DNA from: Deinococcus aerolatus
Lineage (GTDB): Bacteria > Deinococcota > Deinococci > Deinococcales > Deinococcaceae
Direction of reading: 5' to 3'
DNA: 64,000 nt
NCBI RefSeq assembly: GCF_014647055.1
Contig: NZ_BMOL01000002.1
Coordinates: 248,001-312,000, forward strand
Part shown: piece by piece, positions 1-7,680 of the stretch
How positions within the stretch are numbered: the stretch's first letter is position 1
Layout: each line of letters starts with the position of its first letter
Position numbers and translations under genes: made by a program
The notes under the pieces: model-generated
Told to the model about the DNA's origin: nothing
Database searches by the model: none
What the model saw: only the letters and a program-made list of their open reading frames with translations

Positions 1-78
1 CTGGAGGTGCGCGTCGTGCTGTATGACGTGGGCAGCCTGCAGGTCTTTCAGCGGGCGCTGACGCGGCTGCGGGGGTAA
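1..78 (+). CDS. C-terminal end of an unidentified protein (5' truncated by window)
   Basis: The window opens inside a plus-strand reading frame that ends at a TAA at 76-78. Only 25 residues are visible (ending VFQRALTRLRG), with the high G/C third-base use of the neighbouring genes. This is too little to name a family. The next gene starts 84 nt downstream from its own promoter, so no operon link is implied. Confidence 0.5.
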   Translation: MEVRVVLYDVGSLQVFQRALTRLRG

Positions 79-161
79 ATCGCGCCAGCGCCGGATCTCC
101 TGCGGCGTCCGGCAGCCGCCTCAAAGTAGACGCTCATGCACGGCGCTTAGGATGCCCCCAT

Positions 162-974
162 ATGTCCCCGCACCTGAAGCTGGCCCCCCTGATCTTCCCG
201 CGCACCTCCGCGCGGACGCTGATGCTTGCTGTGGCCGCAAGCCTCGCCGCCGCGTCGCTGTCCGGCCCTTCTCTGGCCCAGACCGCCGCGCCCCGACCCG
301 CCGCCGCCTCTGCCGCCACCACGCAGGCGGCCAGCGCCGTCGCCGTCGAGATCAGCGCCGCCGTCAGGGGCCAGATCATCAGTTGCCCGGCCAGCCTGAA
401 GCTCAGCCCGCGTGCGGTCTGTCTGTACGTGCCCAGCGGCTCGGCGTCGCTGCGGCCCCTGATCGCCGGCAAGCTCAGCGGGCGCACGGCGGCAGGCTGG
501 AAGACGACCGGCAAGACCAGCACGCTGCTGGTCAGCCAGAAGGCCGGCGGACCGCTGGGCGCCTTCGTGCTGCTCAGCGCCCTGAACGACAAGGAAAGCC
601 TAGTGGTGGTGGACGCCGCGCAGGCCACGCCCACCGCCGCAAAGCCGGCCACCCCCGCCGGCGTGGTCAAGGGCCAGCCCTACGTGCTGGGACGCGATCT
701 GGCAGGCGTGGTCAACGTGACCAGTCAGGGCGGCGGCAGCTACCGCCTGACCACCGAGGACGGCTCGGTGCTGGCCGTCACCGTGGGCCGCAAGGCCGCG
801 CAGACCTCCAACGGCTCGGTGGAACTGCCGCTCGCGCCCGCCACCGACGGCACCAACCTGATTTTTCCCCTGGACGGTCTGCGCTCGCTGGGCTGCACCG
901 TCACCCCGGCGGGCACCAACCTGACCGTGGCGTGCGGGTCCGACAGCGTCGGTCTCAGGCCCATCGTGTTCTAG
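162..974 (+). CDS. Secreted hypothetical protein, Ala-rich signal peptide
   Basis: A 270-residue protein I do not recognise. Residues 1-40 carry basic residues, a hydrophobic Ala/Leu stretch (LMLAVAASLAAASL) and an Ala-x-Ala-like end (SLAQ), so it is probably exported. An Ala/Thr-rich linker follows, then a Gly/Ser/Val-rich region suggesting beta structure, with cysteines in the sequences IISCPAS, AVCLYV, LGCTVT and VACGSD that could form disulfides. The ATG is chosen because a TAGGAT -10 box at 148-153 ends 8 nt upstream and there is no Shine-Dalgarno site, so the mRNA is probably leaderless. A strong hairpin terminator follows at 1003-1037, so the gene is likely monocistronic. Function unknown. 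Confidence 0.75.
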   Translation: MSPHLKLAPLIFPRTSARTLMLAVAASLAAASLSGPSLAQTAAPRPAAASAATTQAASAVAVEISAAVRGQIISCPASLKLSPRAVCLYVPSGSASLRPLIAGKLSGRTAAGWKTTGKTSTLLVSQKAGGPLGAFVLLSALNDKESLVVVDAAQATPTAAKPATPAGVVKGQPYVLGRDLAGVVNVTSQGGGSYRLTTEDGSVLAVTVGRKAAQTSNGSVELPLAPATDGTNLIFPLDGLRSLGCTVTPAGTNLTVACGSDSVGLRPIVF

Positions 975-1002
975 AGCACTTGGCGCCGGCCTCGCTGTGG
1001 CT

Positions 1003-1037
1003 GGCGGTGGCGGACGGGCCGTCCGCCACCGCCTTTT
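1003..1037 (+). terminator. Rho-independent terminator of the secreted hypothetical gene
   Basis: A perfect 13-bp inverted repeat (1003-1015 with 1021-1033) around a 5-nt loop is followed by TTTT at 1034-1037. Confidence 0.85.
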
Positions 1038-1201
1038 CGTGGTGCTCGAGCTGAATCGACCTGCCCGCAGCGTCTTCAGATGCTCTTAGGGTTCGGCTCA
1101 TTGCGATGCCGGGGGCAACCTCGAAGCCGCGAAGTGCGTAATCATAGCTGCAATCAACCGCCCACCACGGGCGGTGTTCACTTCCCAAGGAGGATTCACC
1201 C

Positions 1202-1885
<684 letters not shown>

Positions 1886-1910
1886 GCCCGTCGCCCCCAT
1901 TCAAGAGCCC

Positions 1911-1954
1911 CACACAACGCTCCCCTGCGAAACATAGCAGGGGAGCGTTGTGTG
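1911..1954. terminator. Strong hairpin terminator after pspA
   Basis: A perfect 18-bp inverted repeat (1911-1928 and 1937-1954) with an 8-nt loop. There is no long T run, but the stem is very stable and separates pspA from scoA. Confidence 0.8.
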
Positions 1955-2009
1955 GCCGGCCCCACCGCGTGACCCTGCCGTAACACCAGCCCGCTAGACT
2001 GGGCGGCAC

Positions 2010-2735
2010 ATGAATAAAGTGTATGCCAGCGCCGCCGAGGCGCTTTCGGATGTGGTGGCCGACGGTCAGACCGTGGCGGTGGGCGGCTTCGGGTTGTGCG
2101 GTATTCCTGAGGCGCTGATCCTGGCCCTGCGTGACAGCGACGTACGGAACCTGACCGCCGTGAGCAACAACGCAGGCGTGGACGGCTGGGGCCTGGGCCT
2201 GCTGCTCCAGACCCGCCAGATCAGGAAGATGATCTCCAGCTACGTGGGTGAGAACAAGGAGTTCGAGCGCCAGTACCTGGCAGGCGAGCTGGAGCTGGAA
2301 TTCACGCCGCAGGGCACTCTCGCCGAGCGGATGCGTGCCGGCGGCGCGGGCATTCCCGGCTTCTACACGAAAACCGGCGTGGGGACGGTGGTGGCTGAGG
2401 GCAAGGAAGAAAAGGAATTTGACGGCGAACGCTACATTCTGGAACGCGGTATCGTCGCGGACGTGAGTCTGGTCAAGGCCTGGAAGGCAGACACCAGCGG
2501 CAATCTGGTGTACCGCAAGACCGCGCGCAACTTCAACCCGGTGGTGGCAACGTGCGGCCGGGTCACGGTGGCCGAGGTCGAGGAGATCGTGGAGGTGGGC
2601 CAGCTGGATCCCGACAGCATCGATACGCCTGGGATCTACGTGCAGCGGGTGGTTCTGAACGCCACGCCTGAAAAGCGCATTGAGCAGCGGACAGTGCGGC
2701 CAAGTGCCCCGTCCGCCGCTGGAGAGGAGGCCTAA
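2010..2735 (+). CDS. scoA: 3-oxoacid (SCOT-type) CoA-transferase subunit A
   Basis: The 241-residue alpha subunit of a family I CoA transferase, which moves CoA between succinyl-CoA or acetyl-CoA and 3-oxoacids such as acetoacetate. The nucleotide-binding-like N-terminus ([22 protein letters not shown]) and the segment [11 protein letters not shown] are typical of the family, as is [23 protein letters not shown] near residue 155. A TAGACT -10 box at 1995-2000 lies 9 nt before the ATG with no Shine-Dalgarno site, so the transcript is near-leaderless. The beta subunit starts 2 nt after this stop codon, so the two are co-translated. The exact acyl substrate cannot be read from sequence. Confidence 0.92.
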   Translation: MNKVYASAAEALSDVVADGQTVAVGGFGLCGIPEALILALRDSDVRNLTAVSNNAGVDGWGLGLLLQTRQIRKMISSYVGENKEFERQYLAGELELEFTPQGTLAERMRAGGAGIPGFYTKTGVGTVVAEGKEEKEFDGERYILERGIVADVSLVKAWKADTSGNLVYRKTARNFNPVVATCGRVTVAEVEEIVEVGQLDPDSIDTPGIYVQRVVLNATPEKRIEQRTVRPSAPSAAGEEA

Positions 2736-2737
2736 AC

Positions 2738-3367
2738 ATGCCCTGGAACCGTGATGAGATGGCGGCCCGCGCCGCCCAGGAACTGCAGGACGGCTACTAC
2801 GTGAATCTGGGCATCGGCCTGCCCACGCTGGTGGCCAACCACATTCCACAGGGCGTGTCGGTGATGCTGCAATCGGAAAACGGCCTACTGGGCATTGGTC
2901 CCTTTCCCACCGAAGAACAGGTGGATCCGGACCTGATCAACGCGGGCAAGCAGACGGTAACGGCGCTGCCCGGCGCGAGCTTTTTCTCCAGCGCAGATAG
3001 CTTTGCCATGATCCGGGGCGGACACATTAACCTTGCCATTCTGGGGGCTATGCAGGTCAGCGAGCGCGGGGACCTGGCCAACTGGATGATTCCCGGCAAG
3101 ATGGTCAAGGGCATGGGCGGCGCGATGGACCTGGTGGCAGGCGTGCAGCGCGTGGTGGTGCTGATGGAGCATGTGGCCAAGGGTGACACGCACAAGATTC
3201 TTGAAGAGTGCGCCCTGCCGCTGACCGGCGTGGGCGTGGTGGACCGCATCATCACTGATCTGGGCGTGCTGGACGTGACCGGGGACGGCTTAAAGCTGGT
3301 GGAGCTTGCGCCCGGCGTGACCCTGGAAGAGATGCAGGCCAGGACTGGGGCGAGAATCGGAGGGTAG
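2738..3367 (+). CDS. scoB: 3-oxoacid (SCOT-type) CoA-transferase subunit B
   Basis: The 209-residue beta subunit partnering scoA. It contains the family I catalytic glutamate in SENG(L), Glu47 here, which forms the glutamyl-CoA thioester intermediate, followed by GxGP. Further typical segments are [15 protein letters not shown] and [19 protein letters not shown] around residues 93-130. The start sits 2 nt after the scoA TAA, with a GGAGAGGAGG site inside the end of scoA, a typical coupled operon arrangement. Length matches the family. Together the proteins support ketone-body/acetoacetate use or fatty-acid and amino-acid catabolism. Confidence 0.92.
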   Translation: MPWNRDEMAARAAQELQDGYYVNLGIGLPTLVANHIPQGVSVMLQSENGLLGIGPFPTEEQVDPDLINAGKQTVTALPGASFFSSADSFAMIRGGHINLAILGAMQVSERGDLANWMIPGKMVKGMGGAMDLVAGVQRVVVLMEHVAKGDTHKILEECALPLTGVGVVDRIITDLGVLDVTGDGLKLVELAPGVTLEEMQARTGARIGG

Positions 3368-3504
3368 GGAAGGGGGAGGAACGGGGCGCCTGGCGCTCGT
3401 TGCGGGGGGTCAATTGCGTTTCCCTGTGGTCCGTCGCCGCTCAGCTTTTCGAGTTGCGTACTCCACCACAACCCGGTTGAATTGAACGAGCTGCCTCTCC
3501 CCCC

Positions 3505-3534
3505 TTGCCATCTGGCCCCGCCGTCTGCTAGTCT
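3505..3534 (+). promoter_or_regulatory. Promoter of tRNA-Ala
   Basis: A -35 TTGCCA (3505-3510) and -10 TAGTCT (3529-3534) are separated by 18 bp and end 12 nt before the tRNA. Confidence 0.65.
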
Positions 3535-3546
3535 GCGCCCCGCTGA

Positions 3547-3621
<75 letters not shown>

Positions 3622-3625
3622 AAGA

Positions 3626-3656
3626 AAACACCGTCCTAGACGGTGTTTCTTTTTTT
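3626..3656 (+). terminator. Rho-independent terminator of tRNA-Ala
   Basis: A 10-bp perfect stem (3626-3635 and 3639-3648) with a 3-nt loop is followed by CTTTTTTT. Confidence 0.92.
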
Positions 3657-3715
3657 GTTGTGACTGTATAGGGTTCATTTCTCGTCGCCCGCTGTAGTAG
3701 CAGTGTAGTAGCGCA

Positions 3716-4350
3716 TCAGTTCAGCGCCGGAACGGTGAAGGCCGAGGCCATAAGCGGCGCGTCGAAAAGGTCCACCGGTGCCCGCCTCTTGTTGTCCATG
3801 ACATGCCGGTACTCGTCCAGCGTGATCGACACCCGCACACGGCCCAGCACCTTCGACACCATTTCCACAGACACGCCCCGGCGAAGGGCCAGCGTGGTAA
3901 AGGTATGGCACAGCTCATCCTGGGCAGCTGTTCACTGCCTTGTCCTGCTGCCATCAGAGCCGCCCGCTTCTCTTGTGACACGCCCTGCCAGACTGACCGC
4001 TTCCCCGTCTGCAGATCCAGCCGCGCTGGGTCGGATCAGTCCTGTAGTAGCTTAACGTCGCTTCCATCACCGCGTCCGTACCGGCTTACACGCTGCCCGC
4101 CGTCTCCCATTCCTTAGTCTGATCTGCCCGGTGGTTTCGCAGCACGGCCACCAACGAGGGCGGCAGGTGAATATCTTGCTGGGAATTGATGGTTTTGGGA
4201 CTGCCCGTCTTGATTTCTTCCGCGCCCATAACCCGCACTTGCCGGACGCGCAGCACGTTCGGTCCACGGTCCAGGCCGGCCGTGTGGTGGGCGTTGCACC
4301 TTCGGGAACCGCGACGAAATGGCGGCCCGCCTCACCGCAGCCCACCAGCC
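3716..4350 (-). pseudogene. Degenerate tyrosine recombinase (phage/island integrase)
   Basis: No intact frame exists, but minus-strand fragments in different frames together resemble an integrase catalytic domain. Around 4130-4270 one frame reads LRVRQVRVMG, then KTGSPKTINSQQDIHLPP and SLVAVLRNHR, matching the usual K-T-x-x-S-x-R-x-I-x-LP segment. Around 3930-3960 another frame gives QLPRM, the residues that normally precede HDLRHT. The C-terminal piece (3716-3916) reads ELCHTFTTLALRRGVS, then VEMVSKVLGRVRVSITLDEYRHV, ending in ALN at the TGA. It keeps the nucleophile Tyr (LDEYRHV), but the HxxR arginine is Cys. The remnant lies about 95 nt from the tRNA-Ala 3' end, as expected for an old integrated element. 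Frameshifts plus the lost Arg make it inactive. Confidence 0.8.
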
Positions 4351-4387
4351 CACTCAGCCTTGCAGGGCCGCAGGTATGCGGCGCGCT

Positions 4388-5788
4388 TTATTTCGCCTGA
4401 ATCCGTGTGCGGGTCATGGTGCCCCACTGGCCCTTTTTCTGACCCAGTTTCAGCGTCGCGCGGAAACGCACCCAGGCATGCCACTGTCGGAAGCCGAAGT
4501 TCTCGCCGAGCGCTGTGAGCAGTAGCATGACCCGGTCGCCCGGTCGGCGGAAATGCACACGCATAAACAGTTCGATGCTGAGCGCCGCCACACTGACCAC
4601 CGTGCCGTACAGCAGGGCCAGCAGCAGGAACAGGGCGACGAAGGTGCCGTCCAGGCGGCCCGTCAGGGCCAGGACGATCATGAAGGCGTACCCGAGCACT
4701 TCAATGACGGGGGCCAGGGCCTCAAACAGCAGGTAGTACGGCAGCGCCACCATGCCAATTCTTCCGTAGCGGGGATTGAACCACATCTTCCGGTGGGCCC
4801 ACAGGCCTTCCCACAGCCCACGCTGCCAGCGGTCACGCTGCGCCCCCAGAATCCTGATGTTGTCCGGGCATTGCGTCCAGCACACCGGATCCACGTCGAA
4901 CTCGATGTCATACGGCCTCTTTTGCTCCCGCATGTGTCGGTGAAGCCGCAAGACCAGTTCCATGTCTTCGCCAACGGTGCCCTCCAGGAAGCCGCCGACG
5001 TCCATCACGTCGTTGCGCTTGAACAGCCCGAACGCCCCGCTGATCACCAGAAGCAGACCCAGCGCACTGAAGGTGGTTCGTCCAGCCAGAAAGGCGCGGG
5101 CGTACTCGACAATCTGCACGCGCTCAACCCAGGTGACGGGCAGACGCAGTTCCGTGACGCGTCCGTCTCTCATCATCCCGCCGTTCATGATCCGGACACT
5201 TCCGCCGGCAGCGACCAGCCTGTCATTCTCGATAAACCGCCGGGCCAGCCGCAGCAGCGCTTCAGCGTCCAGCAGACTGTCTGCGTCCACCGCGCAGAAC
5301 AGCGGAAACGTCGCGTAGGTCAGCCCCACGTTCAACGCGTCGGCCTTGCCACCGTTCTCCTTGTCCACCACCGTGAGCCTGGGGATGCGCCGCGAGCGGT
5401 AGACGCCGCGGACAGGTCTGGTGTGCAGCACGCGGCTGGGGTGACGTTCGGTGGGCACCAGATCGTACGCGTCGATCAGGGCCTGCAGGGTGCCGTCCTT
5501 GCTCCCGTCGTTGACGACAATCACCTCGAACTCCGGGTAGTGCAGCGCCAGGAAGGAATTGACCGATGCCTCAATGGTTTCCTCTTCGCCGTAGGCAGGC
5601 ACCAGGATGCTTACCGGCTTGTAGAACTCGCGGTTGAGCAGCTCGCTCAGCCCGACGCTCTGGCGCCGGCGGACGTGACGCCCCAGTTCGCGGGTGGCCA
5701 CGTAGACCGCCACCGCATAGAAGCTGTTCAGCGCCGTGAAGTACAGCAAGATCAGCAACTCGATGGCGTCGAGGACCGGGGTGGTCAC
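4388..5788 (-). CDS. Membrane glycosyltransferase, family 2 (processive polysaccharide synthase-like)
   Basis: A 466-residue protein with an N-terminal membrane segment (about residues 8-28), a cytosolic GT2 domain (about 55-300) and several C-terminal membrane helices (about 345-425). All processive GT2 motifs are visible: VNDGSKDGT, the DxD in AVDADSLL, GEDMEL (catalytic acid) and QRDRW for the acceptor end. This set is shared by cellulose, hyaluronan, chitin and poly-GlcNAc synthases, so it probably polymerises and extrudes a polysaccharide; the sugar cannot be assigned. The GTG start overlaps the upstream HEAT gene stop by 4 bp (GTGA). It is the last gene of a REC-HEAT-GT2 operon, so its activity may be controlled by the two upstream proteins. 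No PilZ domain is present. Confidence 0.88.
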   Translation of the reverse strand: MTTPVLDAIELLILLYFTALNSFYAVAVYVATRELGRHVRRRQSVGLSELLNREFYKPVSILVPAYGEEETIEASVNSFLALHYPEFEVIVVNDGSKDGTLQALIDAYDLVPTERHPSRVLHTRPVRGVYRSRRIPRLTVVDKENGGKADALNVGLTYATFPLFCAVDADSLLDAEALLRLARRFIENDRLVAAGGSVRIMNGGMMRDGRVTELRLPVTWVERVQIVEYARAFLAGRTTFSALGLLLVISGAFGLFKRNDVMDVGGFLEGTVGEDMELVLRLHRHMREQKRPYDIEFDVDPVCWTQCPDNIRILGAQRDRWQRGLWEGLWAHRKMWFNPRYGRIGMVALPYYLLFEALAPVIEVLGYAFMIVLALTGRLDGTFVALFLLLALLYGTVVSVAALSIELFMRVHFRRPGDRVMLLLTALGENFGFRQWHAWVRFRATLKLGQKKGQWGTMTRTRIQAK

Positions 5789-7029
5789 GTGCCCGCCGGA
5801 GCGTACGCGAGAGGGGACCAGACCGGTTGAAGGTTCAAGGAGACTCTCGGCAGACGCTCGCCATATTCCTGCAGGGCGGTGCGGGCGATATCACGTGCGT
5901 AGCGGTCGGCGTGGCTGACCGCTGCGTCGCCCAGCAGACGCTCTCCGTCAGGGATACGGAGCATGGACTGGGCAGCGGCCCGCCGCACCCACCAGTGCGG
6001 GTCGCCGAGCAGGCTCCACAGTCGCTCGGCAGGCACCGGATCGAGGTACGCGGCGGCCTTGGTGGCCTGAAGACGGACGAACGCTGTGGGATCCTCGGTC
6101 AGGTTCATGACCGCCTGCGCGCTTTCAGCCGGAACCTGAGTGCTGCTCACCAGAACCCGCAGGGCGCCGGCACGCAGTTCAGCATTCGGGCTCGAGAGCA
6201 GGGTCAGCACTTCACGCTGCAGCATCCCACAGCGTTGCCGAGCCAGCACGTCGAGCGTGGCGGCGCGCAGGATATCGGGGGCGCCCAGCAGCAGCTCCCT
6301 GATGAGCGCTCCGCCCGCCTCGCCCATCAGTGTCAGGGCTTCTTGAACCTGGCCGACGCTGAATTCACCGCAGGTAATGGCACCGTGCAGCGCCCGCAGG
6401 CGCGAAGTCTGTTCGTGGCGGCTCAACCCGAGGCGCCCGACGCTACGCGACAGCGCCAGCAGGGCGAGCGCCCGAATCTCGGGGTGCCGGTGACGCAGCT
6501 CCCGCTGCAGGGCGTCCAGGGCGAGCGGTTCGCGCAGAAGAGCCAGGCGCTCGATGGCCTCCGCGCGGGCCACCACCGACGCCGAGCGTCCGGCCAGCAC
6601 ACGCAGATCGCGTGACAGCCAGCCCTGTTCACCGTACAGGCCCTGCAGGCGGTCGGCCACCTCGCCGCTCAGGCTATCGCGCAGTTTCAACAGGGTCCGC
6701 ACGCCAGCCTCATCCAGCCGCTCAGGCAGCGGAACATCCGCGTACGCCCACGCGAGCAGGGCCTCGCCCCACCGGGCTTCGTTAACCGTGGCGTTCAATT
6801 CGGCGTCCCGCTGAGCACCCAGCTGAACGAATTGCAGGGTGCTCAGGATCACGCAGCAAAGCCCGCCGACTACGCAGGTAAAAAGCAGCACTGGCCAGAT
6901 GCTCCGGGTCCCCGGGTGGAGATGCTCGGTGAGCAGGGTCACGCCCGTGGCCAGAATCAGCAGGGTCAACGCGAGGCTGATCCCCAGACTGAGGACCCCG
7001 AACCCCAGAAGCAGCCGGTGGCCTTTCAT
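5785..7029 (-). CDS. Membrane-anchored HEAT-repeat protein
   Basis: About 414 residues. Two N-terminal membrane helices (about 5-32 and 45-66) precede a large helical domain with repeated HEAT-like units, for example residues around NAELRAGALRVL, DPTAFVRLQATKAA and DPHWWVRRAAAQSM, spaced about 30 residues apart. HEAT solenoids are protein-interaction scaffolds. The ATG at 7029 overlaps the stop of the response-regulator gene as ATGA; a GTG nine nt upstream is possible but lacks that coupling. The stop overlaps the GT2 start by 4 bp. I infer a scaffold linking the REC protein to the glycosyltransferase at the membrane. This is not an established function. Confidence 0.8.
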   Translation of the reverse strand: MKGHRLLLGFGVLSLGISLALTLLILATGVTLLTEHLHPGTRSIWPVLLFTCVVGGLCCVILSTLQFVQLGAQRDAELNATVNEARWGEALLAWAYADVPLPERLDEAGVRTLLKLRDSLSGEVADRLQGLYGEQGWLSRDLRVLAGRSASVVARAEAIERLALLREPLALDALQRELRHRHPEIRALALLALSRSVGRLGLSRHEQTSRLRALHGAITCGEFSVGQVQEALTLMGEAGGALIRELLLGAPDILRAATLDVLARQRCGMLQREVLTLLSSPNAELRAGALRVLVSSTQVPAESAQAVMNLTEDPTAFVRLQATKAAAYLDPVPAERLWSLLGDPHWWVRRAAAQSMLRIPDGERLLGDAAVSHADRYARDIARTALQEYGERLPRVSLNLQPVWSPLAYAPAGT

Positions 7030-7409
7030 GCCTGCCACTGCCGCGCCAGCTTCTGAATCCGTAAGACAAAGGTGTTCGGGTCAAATGGTTTGGTCATGAA
7101 GTCGTCGCTGAGGTCCCCGCTGGTGTCCTGGGTGTGTTGCTGGCCCATGGAGGTCATCACCAGCACCGCCGTGCGGCGGCGGTCAATCTCGGGCAGCAGG
7201 TTGAGGCCATGCCCGCCAGGAAGGTTGAGGTCCAGCACAATCACATCGGGCGTGTGGGCACGCAGGTAGGTTTCCGCGTCCGAGAGATCGGCGCACTCCA
7301 CCACACCCAGACCCGCCCGGGTCAGCACGTAGCGCTGCAGGGTGCGGATCACGACGTCGTCCTCCACCAGCAAGACGGTCACGGCTGGGCTGTCGGGGGA
7401 ATGCGTCAT
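7026..7409 (-). CDS. Single-domain response regulator (REC only)
   Basis: A 127-residue stand-alone receiver domain with the acidic pair EDD at 16-18, phospho-acceptor Asp60 (VLDLNLPGG), the conserved Thr (MTSMG) and Lys (TKPFD). It has no output domain, so it signals by protein contact. It is the first gene of the operon with the HEAT and GT2 genes (ATGA overlap downstream) and is divergent from a hybrid histidine kinase, the likely phosphate source through the HPt domain encoded at 10388-11107. A GAGG site lies upstream of the ATG. Confidence 0.93.
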   Translation of the reverse strand: MTHSPDSPAVTVLLVEDDVVIRTLQRYVLTRAGLGVVECADLSDAETYLRAHTPDVIVLDLNLPGGHGLNLLPEIDRRRTAVLVMTSMGQQHTQDTSGDLSDDFMTKPFDPNTFVLRIQKLARQWQA

Positions 7410-7659
7410 GCAGGGGCCTCATGGGTCAGGGAGCGTCGGGCGGCGTCTGTCTCGCTCCGTTCTAACGTCAGGGCCGTTGCAGTGTTGTCACAAACCGGAC
7501 CAGACGCCGCCGTCCGCGCCGCGAAGGTTACCCTGCGTAGCCGGGCAAGCTTCTGTGTCCAGGGTGTGAACGAACCGGCGTGAAGGGTATAGATGGACCG
7601 GATACACTGCGTCAGCACCCAGCCCCACCCCAGCCATTCCAGCGCCTGCCGACCTCTCT
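7410..7659. other. Divergent intergenic region between response regulator and hybrid kinase
   Basis: About 250 bp that must hold both divergent promoters. No clear TTGACA/TATAAT pair or terminator was seen. A candidate shared regulatory region, with no gene. Confidence 0.4.
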
Positions 7660-7680
7660 GTGGAGGATGTTTTCCCGATC

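Noticed and set aside
4388..5788. Cellulose synthase (BcsA) assignment for the GT2
   Set aside because: The C-terminal PilZ domain is missing and no bcsB partner is present, so only a general processive GT2 call is justified.
7660..7680. GTG start for the hybrid kinase
   Set aside because: No ribosome site or -10 box supports it; the ATG at 7681 has a GGAGG upstream, though with long spacing. The choice remains uncertain.
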